Assembly: GCA_934635225.1 (NCBI GenBank) | Contig: CAKTYZ010000017.1 | Coordinates: 1-64,000, forward strand | DNA: 64,000 nt | Source: an uncultured Kiritimatiellota bacterium | GTDB taxonomy: Bacteria > Verrucomicrobiota > Kiritimatiellia > RFP12 > UBA1067 | Reading direction: 5' to 3' | Part shown: piece by piece, positions 25,033-32,655 of the stretch | Layout of the letters: each line of letters begins with the position of its first letter | Numbering within the stretch: the first letter of the stretch is position 1 | Program-made: the position numbers and the translations under genes | Notes under the pieces: generated by a model | What the model saw: the letters and a program-made list of their open reading frames with translations, nothing else | What the model was told of the DNA's origin: nothing | Databases searched by the model: none

Positions 25033-26211
25033 ATGGTTGAACTGGTGATAACCGCTTTTTATGTCGTTTTGTGCGTGCTTCTGTTCGCATTGGCGATTCT
25101 GATCCATGAATTCGGACACTTCATCGTCGCCCTGAAGCTGGGGTTGCGCGTGGAGGCCTTTTCCATCTTCTTCGGGCGTCCGATTTTCAAGAAGACGTTC
25201 CGAGGCGTCGAGTACCGTATCGGGTGGATTCCGCTCGGGGGCTATGTCTCGATACCTGACGTCGATCCCGAGGGGACGAAAGCGCTGGAAGGCGAAGGAA
25301 CGGGCGGAGAACGTGGCGAGAACTCGAAAGGCAAGCCTTCCGTGCGCATCCCGGCGTGGAAGGAGATTGCCGTTGCCGTCGCGGGCCCTGCGATGAACAT
25401 TGTTCTTGCGGTTGCCCTTGCGGTGGGGCTTTCCCTTGTGCCGGGGGCGAAGTTCGGCACGCTTTCGGCCAAGATCGGACAGGTCTTGGCGGATGGTCCG
25501 GCGGCGGCGGCGGGACTGAAGCCTGGAGATGTCGTGAAGTCCGTTGGCGGTCATGCGGTCGAGACTTGGTCCGAAATGCAGACCGAAGTGCAGATTGCGG
25601 GCGGCAACCCGGTTGCATTCGTTGTGGCGCGTGAGACCGACGGCAAGGCTGGGGAGACGGAGCTTGTCGTTACGCCGAAGAAAGACCCGGTGACAGGCGC
25701 GTGGCTCATCTTGGCCCTGAGCGAGACGAACACGACAGGCGCTGTTGCCTGGATGCCGGCGCGCAGTCCCCTGAAACAGCTCGCGTGGGATGCGGGGTCG
25801 ATCTTCCGTGTGCTGAAGGGGCTTGTCACGCCGAAAGAGGCGAAGTCGACGGCGGGTGCGCTTGGCGGTCCTGTGATGATCGCCGAGGGCCTTTACCGTC
25901 AGGTCCGTCGCGACAAGTGGGACGGACTCGGCTTCTTGCGCTTCCTGAACGTCAACCTTGCGGTCTTGAACCTTTTGCCGATCCCTGTGCTGGACGGCGG
26001 ACTCATTCTCTTTGCGTTCATCGCGCTTGTCATCCGCCGTCGTCTGCCGGACTGGTTCATCGCGAAGGTCTCGATGGCGTTCATGGTCTTGCTGATGGGC
26101 TTGATGGGCGTGCTGATCCTGAAGGACGGCTTACGCAGTTACAAGATCCACACCTTCAAGCCCGACAATGCGGAGACGAATGTTCTTGAGAGAGCAGACC
26201 AGAAGCCTTAA
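25033..26211 (+). CDS. rseP: Site-2 intramembrane zinc protease
   Basis: 392 residues. HEFGH in the first transmembrane helix gives the zinc site, and NLLPIPVLDGG in a late helix gives the third ligand. A PDZ domain lies between (about residues 150-235, with GPAAAAGLKPGDVVKSVGG). Four transmembrane segments are expected. The E. coli homologue RseP cleaves the anti-sigma factor RseA and leftover signal peptides. GTG at 25027 is an alternative start; neither has a strong ribosome-binding site. The overlap with ispG matches the rseP-ispG order common in bacteria. Confidence 0.93.
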   Translation: MVELVITAFYVVLCVLLFALAILIHEFGHFIVALKLGLRVEAFSIFFGRPIFKKTFRGVEYRIGWIPLGGYVSIPDVDPEGTKALEGEGTGGERGENSKGKPSVRIPAWKEIAVAVAGPAMNIVLAVALAVGLSLVPGAKFGTLSAKIGQVLADGPAAAAGLKPGDVVKSVGGHAVETWSEMQTEVQIAGGNPVAFVVARETDGKAGETELVVTPKKDPVTGAWLILALSETNTTGAVAWMPARSPLKQLAWDAGSIFRVLKGLVTPKEAKSTAGALGGPVMIAEGLYRQVRRDKWDGLGFLRFLNVNLAVLNLLPIPVLDGGLILFAFIALVIRRRLPDWFIAKVSMAFMVLLMGLMGVLILKDGLRSYKIHTFKPDNAETNVLERADQKP

Positions 26212-27208
26212 GGTCGGAGACCTTCCGATCGGCGGCGGCGCGCCCGTGAGCGTGCAGACGATGTGCAACGCCGATCCGCATGACGCGGCGGCGTGCATCC
26301 GCCAGCTGAACGCCTGTGCGGCGCGCGGCTGTGACGTCTTTCGCCTGACTGTGCCGGATCTGGAGGCCGCGCGCGTGCTGGGCGAGGTGAAGAGGGCCTC
26401 GCCGATTCCACTGGTCGCAGACATCCATTTCGACTACCGCTGTGCATTGTCCGCGATCGAGGCGGGGGCCGATGCGCTTCGGCTCAATCCGGGCAACATC
26501 GGTTCGCGTGACCGGGTGCAGGCCGTCGCCCGCGCGGCCAAGACGAAGGGCGTGCCGATTCGCATCGGCGTCAATGGCGGTAGCCTTGAAAGGGGCGAGA
26601 CGCTCGTCACTTCCGCCTTGAAGCATCTGAAGCTGCTGGAGGACGAGGGGTTCTACGCGGTCGTCATCTCCGCGAAAGCCTCGAGTGTCGCCGAGACGTT
26701 GGCGACATACCGCGAACTTGCGGAAAAGACGGACTGTCCGCTGCACCTTGGCGTGACGGAGGCCGGGACGCTGATTCCGGGCGCGGTGCGCAGTTCGGTC
26801 GCGCTGGGCATCCTCCTGTCGGAGGGGATTGGCGACACGATTCGCGTTTCGCTCACGAACAAGCCGGAGAAAGAGGTCAAGGTCGGGCTTGAGATCCTTC
26901 GCGCATTGGGGCTTCGCGCACCCGGCCCGTCGATTACGAGCTGCCCGACCTGCGGGCGGACGAAGGTTGATCTCGTGCGGGTCGCCACGCAGGTCGAGGA
27001 GGCCCTTGAAACCTTGAGCCTCGCGAAATGTCCCAAGGTCGCCGTGATGGGTTGCGCGGTGAACGGCCCCGGTGAAGCGAAGGGAGCGGATGTCGCGCTG
27101 TGCGGTGGACAAGGTGAGTTTCTTTTGTATGTGCGCGGGGCCTTCGTCGAGAAGGTCTCGGAGGCGGATGCCGTCAGGAAGGTGATTGAACATGTCGTTT
27201 CTCTCTAA
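26168..27208 (+). CDS. ispG: 4-hydroxy-3-methylbut-2-en-1-yl diphosphate synthase
   Basis: 346 residues. IspG performs the penultimate step of the MEP isoprenoid pathway using a [4Fe-4S] cluster. The cluster ligands are in ITSCPTCGRTKVDL and the Glu-containing GCAVNGPGEAKGADV; the barrel part has SVQTMCNADPHD, VADIHFDYRCAL, ALRLNPGNIG, RIGVNGGSLE and HLGVTEAGT. It overlaps rseP by 44 bases and the ligase gene by 17 bases. The ATG at 26180 is an alternative start. Its presence shows that isoprenoids are made by the MEP route. Confidence 0.96.
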   Translation: MRRRMFLREQTRSLKVGDLPIGGGAPVSVQTMCNADPHDAAACIRQLNACAARGCDVFRLTVPDLEAARVLGEVKRASPIPLVADIHFDYRCALSAIEAGADALRLNPGNIGSRDRVQAVARAAKTKGVPIRIGVNGGSLERGETLVTSALKHLKLLEDEGFYAVVISAKASSVAETLATYRELAEKTDCPLHLGVTEAGTLIPGAVRSSVALGILLSEGIGDTIRVSLTNKPEKEVKVGLEILRALGLRAPGPSITSCPTCGRTKVDLVRVATQVEEALETLSLAKCPKVAVMGCAVNGPGEAKGADVALCGGQGEFLLYVRGAFVEKVSEADAVRKVIEHVVSL

Positions 27209-28691
27209 CAACTTCGCCGCGATTGCCGTCGCGGTTGCGTCTTCGGCCGTCGTTTGGACGTTCGGCGGGACGCGTGGCGAACTCCTCGTGATGATTGCGC
27301 CGTGGCTCTCCGCACTGTTGCTCGAAGTCCTGTTCTTCTTCCCTCAGCGTCGTTCGGACGAGACGACCTATGATGCGCGTGCGCGGGTTTGGCACGATCT
27401 GAAGAAGGATCCCGTCGTTTGGGTCTGCGTCGGCTTCATGGCGCTTCTGCTGATTCCGTTTGCCAACAACGGCCTCTGCCCCGTCTGTGACGCGAAGGCG
27501 ATTGCTGAGGGACATTCGATGGCTCCGCCCGTGCCGATTCTCCCGTTTTGCGTGGACCGTCTCGACCACTTGAATGTCGTCCTCTGGTTCGCGTTGGCGT
27601 TGCCCTCGCTGCTTGTCGTGCGCCATGCGCTGACGCGGAAGGGCAAGCGCTTCGTGCTGGAGCTGATCGTCTGGAATGGCACGGCACTGGCTGCGCTGGG
27701 CTTCGTCCAAAGTGCGCTGGGTGCGCCGGGCCCGCTTTGGAGCGACCAGTCCGGGACAAAGAGCGTCGGCGACTTCTTCTCGACGTTCGGCTATCCGAAC
27801 ATGGCGGGCGACTATTTCACGACGCTCTTCGGGTTGTCGCTTGCCCTTTGGCGCCAGCATTTGGAGGAGAGACGTGCGGCGCAGGACATCTCGTCTGGTG
27901 AAGTGCCTCGTCCGCGCCAATTCTGGGAGAAGCATTACTTCCTGATTCCGGCGGTCGTCTTCTTCTATTCGGCGCTGAATACGCTTTCGCGCGCGGCGAT
28001 CCTGCTTGTCACGCTCTCGGCTGTCGTCTATTTCCTGCATTCGTTCATCTCGTTTGTCGCGCACAAGCGCAAGGCAGACCGCGTGCGTGCCGGAGCGTGG
28101 ACGGCTCTCGCGCTTGGCATCGTCATTTTCCTGTCCTGCCTCTTTGCGCCGAAGGACCTCCAGAAGGAGGTAAACACGCTCGGCACGACGGAGGTCTTGG
28201 ACCGCGTGACGGGCCGTGGGCAGTACCATGTCCGCGTCGCGACGGAGATCTGGAAAGACCATGTCCTCTTCGGCTGCGGCGGCTGGGGCTACATCCACTT
28301 CTGCATCCCGAAGATGACCCCGGAGGAATACAAGCAGATGCAGGTCGTGGGTGGCATCAATGTCCACAACGACCATCTCCAGTTCCTGACCGAACACGGT
28401 CTCGTCGGCTTTGTCGCGCTTGTCGCGCTCGTCATCCTGCTGCTCTGGCCGGTTGGCCAGACATGGCATCTGCTGGCGCGCGAGGCGCGGTTCAAAAAAG
28501 ACCGTGACGCGCCGCCGAAGCCCGTGCAGGTCTTTGCGCTTCCCGCGCCGGCGTTCTTTATCCTCACGACGGCCGTCTGCACGTTCATCCATGCGTTCGG
28601 CGACTGTCCGTTGCGCTCCCCGGCTGTGCTGACGCTCTTCTTCGTCTCGCTCGCCGCCATCCCGGGCTTCTTGCCCAGAAAGGAAAACTGA
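27192..28691 (+). CDS. O-antigen ligase/polymerase family membrane protein
   Basis: 499 residues with about ten to twelve hydrophobic segments. The Wzy_C/WaaL-type signature lies at about residues 340-405: RGQYHVRVATEIWKDHVLFG followed by NVHNDHLQFLTEHGLVGF, where the conserved His is expected to act in glycan transfer. Such proteins join O-antigen or other undecaprenyl-linked glycans at the periplasmic face of the inner membrane. A WaaL-type ligase and a Wzy-type polymerase cannot be told apart from sequence. The ATG at 27192 is used; the gene overlaps ispG and is followed by dapL after two bases. Confidence 0.8.
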   Translation: MSFLSNNFAAIAVAVASSAVVWTFGGTRGELLVMIAPWLSALLLEVLFFFPQRRSDETTYDARARVWHDLKKDPVVWVCVGFMALLLIPFANNGLCPVCDAKAIAEGHSMAPPVPILPFCVDRLDHLNVVLWFALALPSLLVVRHALTRKGKRFVLELIVWNGTALAALGFVQSALGAPGPLWSDQSGTKSVGDFFSTFGYPNMAGDYFTTLFGLSLALWRQHLEERRAAQDISSGEVPRPRQFWEKHYFLIPAVVFFYSALNTLSRAAILLVTLSAVVYFLHSFISFVAHKRKADRVRAGAWTALALGIVIFLSCLFAPKDLQKEVNTLGTTEVLDRVTGRGQYHVRVATEIWKDHVLFGCGGWGYIHFCIPKMTPEEYKQMQVVGGINVHNDHLQFLTEHGLVGFVALVALVILLLWPVGQTWHLLAREARFKKDRDAPPKPVQVFALPAPAFFILTTAVCTFIHAFGDCPLRSPAVLTLFFVSLAAIPGFLPRKEN

Positions 28692-28693
28692 CA

Positions 28694-29890
28694 ATGTTGC
28701 ACGTCAACGAGAACTACGCCAAGATCAAGCCCACTTATCTCTTCGCCGAGATCGCCCACCGCGTCAACGCCCATCAGGCGGCGCATCCGGAGGCGAAAGT
28801 CATCCGCCTTGGAATCGGTGACGTGACCGAGCCGTTGGCGCCGAGCGTCATCGCCGCGATGCACAAGGCCGTGGACGACGAGGGCGGGAAAGGCGAGCGG
28901 TTCTACGGCTATGGCCCAGAGCAGGGCTATGCGTTCCTGCGTGAAAAGATCGCCAAGTTCGACTTCCAGGATCGTGGCATCGACATTTCGGCGGACGAGA
29001 TTCTCGTCTCGGACGGTGCGAAGTGCGACTGCGGCAACTTCCAGGAGCTCTTCGGTCCGGACGTCAAGATCGCCGTCGGCGATCCCGTCTATCCCGTCTA
29101 TGTCGATACGAACGTCATGGCGGGGCGCCACGACATCCAGCTCCTGCCGTGCACGTGCGCCAACGGCTTTGTGCCCGCCCCCGAAGAGTGCGCGGCGGAT
29201 ATCGTCTACCTCTGCTACCCGAACAATCCGACGGGTGCGGTCGCGACGAAAGTCCAGCTTCAGGCTTGGGTGGACTGGGCGAATTCGAAGAGAGCCCTCA
29301 TCATCTTTGACGCGGCCTATGAGGCGTTCATCCGCACGCCGGGCATTCCGCACTCGATCTACGAATGCGTGGGCGCGAAGACTTGCGCCGTCGAGATCCG
29401 TTCGTATTCCAAGACGGCGGGCTTCACGGGCATCCGCTGTGGCTACACGGTCGTGCCGGACGGGCTGGTCGCCTACAACGCCGACGGTTCGTCCGTGCCG
29501 CTGCGCCCGATGTGGACGCGCCGTCAGACGACGAAGTTCAACGGGGCGTGCTACGTCACGCAGAGAGGCGCAGAGGCCGTGTACTCGCCCGACGGACAGG
29601 CGGAGACGCGGGCGACGATTGACTTCTACCTTGAGAATGCCGCGCTGATGAAGCAGGCGTTGCAGGACCTCGGCTACACGGTGACGGGCGGCACGGACTC
29701 GCCCTATCTTTGGGTGGACGTGAAAGGCGAGAGCTGGGCGTTCTTCGACCGGCTCCTGAAGGAGGCGAACGTCGTCACGACGCCGGGCGCGGGCTTCGGC
29801 GCGGCGGGCGAGGGCTACATTCGCATCAGCGCGTTCAATTCGCGCACGAACGTTCTTGAGGCGATCGAGCGGCTGAAGAAGGTCCTCTAA
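28694..29890 (+). CDS. dapL: LL-diaminopimelate aminotransferase
   Basis: 398 residues, class I fold PLP aminotransferase. VIRLGIGDVTEPLAPSV, RFYGYGPEQGYAFLREKIA, DGAKCDCGNFQELFG, GDPVYPVYVDTNVM and YLCYPNNPTGAVAT match DapL closely, and the PLP Lys is in SYSKTAGFTGIRCGYTV. DapL converts tetrahydrodipicolinate directly to LL-diaminopimelate, bypassing the succinyl or acetyl route to lysine and peptidoglycan. It is the variant used by Chlamydiae, Verrucomicrobia and plants, and therefore a useful lineage clue. It lies in the rseP-ispG-ligase operon. Confidence 0.95.
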   Translation: MLHVNENYAKIKPTYLFAEIAHRVNAHQAAHPEAKVIRLGIGDVTEPLAPSVIAAMHKAVDDEGGKGERFYGYGPEQGYAFLREKIAKFDFQDRGIDISADEILVSDGAKCDCGNFQELFGPDVKIAVGDPVYPVYVDTNVMAGRHDIQLLPCTCANGFVPAPEECAADIVYLCYPNNPTGAVATKVQLQAWVDWANSKRALIIFDAAYEAFIRTPGIPHSIYECVGAKTCAVEIRSYSKTAGFTGIRCGYTVVPDGLVAYNADGSSVPLRPMWTRRQTTKFNGACYVTQRGAEAVYSPDGQAETRATIDFYLENAALMKQALQDLGYTVTGGTDSPYLWVDVKGESWAFFDRLLKEANVVTTPGAGFGAAGEGYIRISAFNSRTNVLEAIERLKKVL

Positions 29891-29907
29891 ACGCGGGCTT
29901 GCCGCTC

Positions 29908-31590
29908 ATGCTGGGCGTTCTCATCCTTGCGGCGGTGACATGGTATCCCGCGACAAACTGGGTCGATCGGCCTGATCCGGTCGCGAGCGTGCGTGCGCGA
30001 AAGGGCGGGACCCTTCGCTTCTCGGGCGGTCAAGGTCCGAAGAGTTACAACGCCTACATCGACAACAACGCCTACACGCGGATGACGTTTGATCTCCAGT
30101 ATGAGAACCTCATCTCCGTCAACGCGGCGACGCTTGACTTTGAGCCTGCACTGGCGCGGCGCTGGGCGATTTCGGATGACGGACGGGAGTTCACGTTCGT
30201 CTTGGATGCGCGGGCGAGCTGGTCGGACGGCGTGCCGGTGACGGCGGTGGATGTAAAGGGGACGTTCGACGCCGTGATGGACGCGAAAAGCGAGACGGGG
30301 CCGTGGAAAACGATCCTCGGTGCGTTCGAGAGTCCGGAGGTTCTGGACGTGCGCACGGTGCGTTTCCGCAAGAAGGGGGAGAGTCCGCGCGACTGGCGCG
30401 ACCTCATGCATTGCGGCATGTTCTCGATTTTGCCGCGCCATGCGCTTGCGGGACGCGATTTCAACAAGCTCTCCCTTCTCGGCTTGCCTGTCAGCGGGCC
30501 GTATTGCCTCGCGCGTGTCGAAGAGCAGGTCGAGAGCGAGTTCCGCCGCACGGGCGTTTGGTGGCGGCAGGACTTCCCGTCCATGCGCGGCCTTTACAAC
30601 TTCGACCGCATCGTTCTGCGTTACTATGCGGACAACGAGAACGCCTTCGAGGCTCTGAAGAAGCGGGCGATAGACGTCTATCCCGTTTACTCCGCGCGCA
30701 TCATGAACGCGGAGACGAAAGGCCCGAAGTTCGCGCACAATTGGATTCTGAAGCGTCGCGTGAAGAACCACGCGCCCATCGGCTTTCAGGGCTTTGCGAT
30801 GAATATGCGCCGTCCGCCGTTCGATGACCTGAAGGTGCGACAGGCGATGGCGAAGCTCGTAGACCGCGAGACGATGAACCGCACGCTGATGAACGGCGAG
30901 TATTTCCTCCAGAAGAGCTACTACACTGACCTCTATGACGCGGCGCATCCCTGCACGAACAGGCAGTGGACGTATGACGTTGCGGGCGCGAAGCGGCTTT
31001 TGTCCGAGGCGGGATACGCGAAGGGGTTCAAGTTCTGCTTTCTCTCGCGTTCGGCGGGCGAGGACAAGTTCCTCTCTCCGTTCTCGCAGGCGCTGGCCGC
31101 GTGTAACATTCAGATGGAGATCGTGCGCAAGGACTTCGCCAGCTGGATGCGTGACATGGACGCGTTCAACTTTGACATGACTTGGGCGGCGTGGGGCGCG
31201 AGCCTTTTCCGCAATCCCGAAACGATCTGGCATTCGTCCGAAGGCAAGAGTCCGGGCGGCAACAACGTGACGGGGCTTGACATTCCTGATGTGGATGCGC
31301 TCATTGCCGCCGAGAAAACGATGATGTCGGCCGCAGACCGTGAGGCGGCTTACCGTCGGATTGACGCGCAGGTTGCTGCACAAGTCCCGTATGTCCTCTT
31401 GTGGAACACGGACGAGCATCGGCTTCTCTACTGGAATAAGTTCGGCATGCCGCGCACGGTCCTCGGACGGTACGGCGATGAGGACGGCGTTCTGTCATAT
31501 TGGTGGTATGACGAGGACCGTGTCCGCGAGTTGGACGAGGCCATTTCGTCCGATTCCTGCCTTCCCAATGTTCCCGAACGCGTTCAATAG
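29908..31590 (+). CDS. Peptide/nickel-type ABC transporter substrate-binding protein (family 5)
   Basis: 560 residues. I chose the ATG at 29908; a TTG at 29899 is also possible. The N-terminus MLGVLILAAVTWYPATNW is an uncleaved-looking membrane anchor or weak signal. SBP_bac_5 features are clear: GGTLRFSG, LISVNAATLDFEPALARRWA, FTFVLDARASWSDGVPVTAVDV, SGPYCLARVE, MNMRRPPFDDLKVRQAMAKL and MTWAAWGASLFRNPETIW. It should bind oligopeptides in the periplasm. The only permease of this type in the window is 29 kb away at 59.1-60.0 kb, so the system is split. The last codons (Glu-Arg-Val) contain the first copy of the palindrome GAACGCGTTC. Confidence 0.85.
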   Translation: MLGVLILAAVTWYPATNWVDRPDPVASVRARKGGTLRFSGGQGPKSYNAYIDNNAYTRMTFDLQYENLISVNAATLDFEPALARRWAISDDGREFTFVLDARASWSDGVPVTAVDVKGTFDAVMDAKSETGPWKTILGAFESPEVLDVRTVRFRKKGESPRDWRDLMHCGMFSILPRHALAGRDFNKLSLLGLPVSGPYCLARVEEQVESEFRRTGVWWRQDFPSMRGLYNFDRIVLRYYADNENAFEALKKRAIDVYPVYSARIMNAETKGPKFAHNWILKRRVKNHAPIGFQGFAMNMRRPPFDDLKVRQAMAKLVDRETMNRTLMNGEYFLQKSYYTDLYDAAHPCTNRQWTYDVAGAKRLLSEAGYAKGFKFCFLSRSAGEDKFLSPFSQALAACNIQMEIVRKDFASWMRDMDAFNFDMTWAAWGASLFRNPETIWHSSEGKSPGGNNVTGLDIPDVDALIAAEKTMMSAADREAAYRRIDAQVAAQVPYVLLWNTDEHRLLYWNKFGMPRTVLGRYGDEDGVLSYWWYDEDRVRELDEAISSDSCLPNVPERVQ

Positions 31591-31771
31591 GCAGCTTTGG
31601 ATCGTCAAGTCGTATCGTCGTATGCGAATGAACGCGTTCTCCTGTTGAAACGAACGCGTTCTCTTGTGTGAACGAACGCGTTCTCTTATATAAGTGAACG
31701 CGTTCACTTGGTGGAATGAACGCGTTCGTTTGCCATAGAGAACGCGTTCACTTGCTCTGGAGAACGCGTTC
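31576..31771. repeat. Array of eight GAACGCGTTC palindromes, seven at exact 22-bp period
   Basis: The perfect 10-bp palindrome GAACGCGTTC occurs at 31576, 31630, 31652, 31674, 31696, 31718, 31740 and 31762. The last seven are exactly 22 bp apart; the first lies inside the 3' end of the substrate-binding-protein gene, 54 bp before the second. Spacers of 12 bp follow each copy and diverge, except that most begin with A/T-CTTG. All eight palindromes are identical. At 22 bp, about two helical turns, all sites face the same side of DNA. This looks like a multimeric protein-binding site (operator, centromere-like or iteron-like). No protein can be assigned from the sequence. Confidence 0.9.
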
Positions 31772-31791
31772 ACTTGCCTTCGGGGATGGTA

Positions 31792-31824
31792 AGAGGCAGA
31801 ATCCGCATCCTTGCGGCGGCCTCT
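31792..31824 (+). other. Two-part inverted repeat between the array and tRNA-Ala
   Basis: AGAGGC (31792-31797) pairs with GCCTCT (31819-31824), and inside it CCGC pairs with GCGG around the loop ATCCTT. A run of six T lies about 15 bases further on. It might end transcription through the array or be structural; the T-run is too far from the stem for a classical intrinsic terminator. Confidence 0.35.
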
Positions 31825-31870
31825 GAACACCATGGGAATGAAGATTTTTTGTCTCCTGTTCAGGTCGCTA

Positions 31871-31900
31871 TTGACGCAGTAGCCGCGTTTTTGGTATACT
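31871..31900 (+). promoter_or_regulatory. Promoter of tRNA-Ala
   Basis: TTGACG (31871-31876), 18-base spacer and TATACT (31895-31900) preceded by TGG. The tRNA begins at 31922. This is the most complete -35/-10 pair in the window. Confidence 0.7.
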
Positions 31901-31921
31901 GTATCTCACATTCATCTGAAT

Positions 31922-31997
<76 letters not shown>

Positions 31998-32155
31998 TCC
32001 TTGATCGTGTGTAAATAAAAGGGTTTCCGTGTTTTCTGGCCGACGCGGGAATCCGCCCTGGACGAGGGGCGTAGGGTGTTTTACAACACTTTACAACACT
32101 TGCGCGGGGTTGTCCGAGAGGTGACTTGTAAAGAGGGTGGGGCGGCAAAAACTCC
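31998..32155. other. Non-coding stretch with tandem 10-mer TTACAACACT x2
   Basis: No convincing gene. At 32081-32100 the 10-mer TTACAACACT occurs twice in direct tandem. The stretch joins tRNA-Ala to the decayed AT-hook gene. I see no promoter aimed downstream. Confidence 0.5.
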
Positions 32156-32546
32156 TTAAGTCACTTTGGCCAGACGTGAATCGTAGGCATGTGCGGTCTC
32201 TCCGTTGAGTGATTCCCTGTGGATTGAGTTGATCCAGTCCTCGAGCCGCTTCTGGCTCAGGAACTCGCGGCCGTGGACTCTCGCGAAGTGCCGCGGCGAT
32301 GTCCAGGCGCACCGGTTCACGTACTGGTTCCAGGCGGTCCCGAGGATTTCGCGTCGGTGGTCCGTGAGGCGTTTCCCCGCGTCCTGCCTTATGGCATGCC
32401 TCCTTCTGCTCATGGCGTCGATCTTTCGTGTTCCTGGTTTCTTCTGCGCCGCTGGCCACCCCATGGGGGTGGCGTGGCTTGTCTTTCCTCTTCTTCGATC
32501 CCCATGGCCTTCCTCTCTTCCTTGCTGACCCGTTAGATATTACCAT
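32156..32546 (-). pseudogene. AT-hook protein gene, copy 1, probably frameshifted
   Basis: On the minus strand the ATG at 32546 starts MVISNGSARKRGRPWGSKKR, an AT-hook (RGRPWGSKK) shared almost exactly with the second copy at 40145. That frame then runs on as low-complexity Arg/Pro-rich sequence to 32091. A different frame, ending at 32156, continues the conserved part (RKIDAMSRRRHA) and reads as a more credible protein (ILGTAWNQYVNRCAWTSPRH, FARVHGREFLSQKRLEDWIN). Relative to copy 2 the two conserved blocks are separated by 50 fewer bases in total, which is not a multiple of three. I therefore treat it as a gene broken by an indel. Function unknown; the AT-hook suggests binding to AT-rich DNA. 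Confidence 0.45.
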
Positions 32547-32548
32547 TT
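32392..32548 (-). repeat. Dispersed repeat, copy 1 (AT-hook element)
   Basis: Two blocks match the copy at 39941-40147 in the same orientation: 32392-32429 (38 bases, 36 identical) and 32454-32548 (about 95 bases with only a few differences, including one fewer C in a C-run). The sequence between the blocks is unrelated and shorter (24 versus 73 bases). Confidence 0.85.
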
Positions 32549-32578
32549 GGGAATGCGAGGTTCATGGCGATGAAAATA

Positions 32579-32587
32579 TGATACAAT
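32579..32587 (+). promoter_or_regulatory. Probable promoter of the alpha-2-macroglobulin gene
   Basis: TGATACAAT at 32579-32587, an extended -10 variant, with a leader of about 60 bases to the ATG at 32656. The leader ends with AAAGGAG, so this gene is of the Shine-Dalgarno type. Confidence 0.45.
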
Positions 32588-32655
32588 ATCCGCGCCTTTC
32601 AGGAGAAGGGCGAAGAGATAATCTAAGCCAATAAAGTGGAAGAAAGGAGACGGAG

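Noticed and set aside
31576..31585. GAACGCGTTC as a LacI-family operator.
   Set aside because: Classical LacI-family sites have a central CG step; here the centre is GC flanked by CG on each side, so the match is poor, although a divergent regulator is not excluded.
31576..31771. The array as a CRISPR.
   Set aside because: Units of 22 bp with 12-bp spacers are far too short for CRISPR repeats and spacers, and no cas gene is near.
31495..31833. A minus-strand open frame running through the whole palindrome array, with NAF, ERV and TRS motifs recurring.
   Set aside because: The motifs are just the three frames of GAACGCGTTC, cycling because 22 is not a multiple of three. The frame also lies opposite a solid coding gene and has no start signal.
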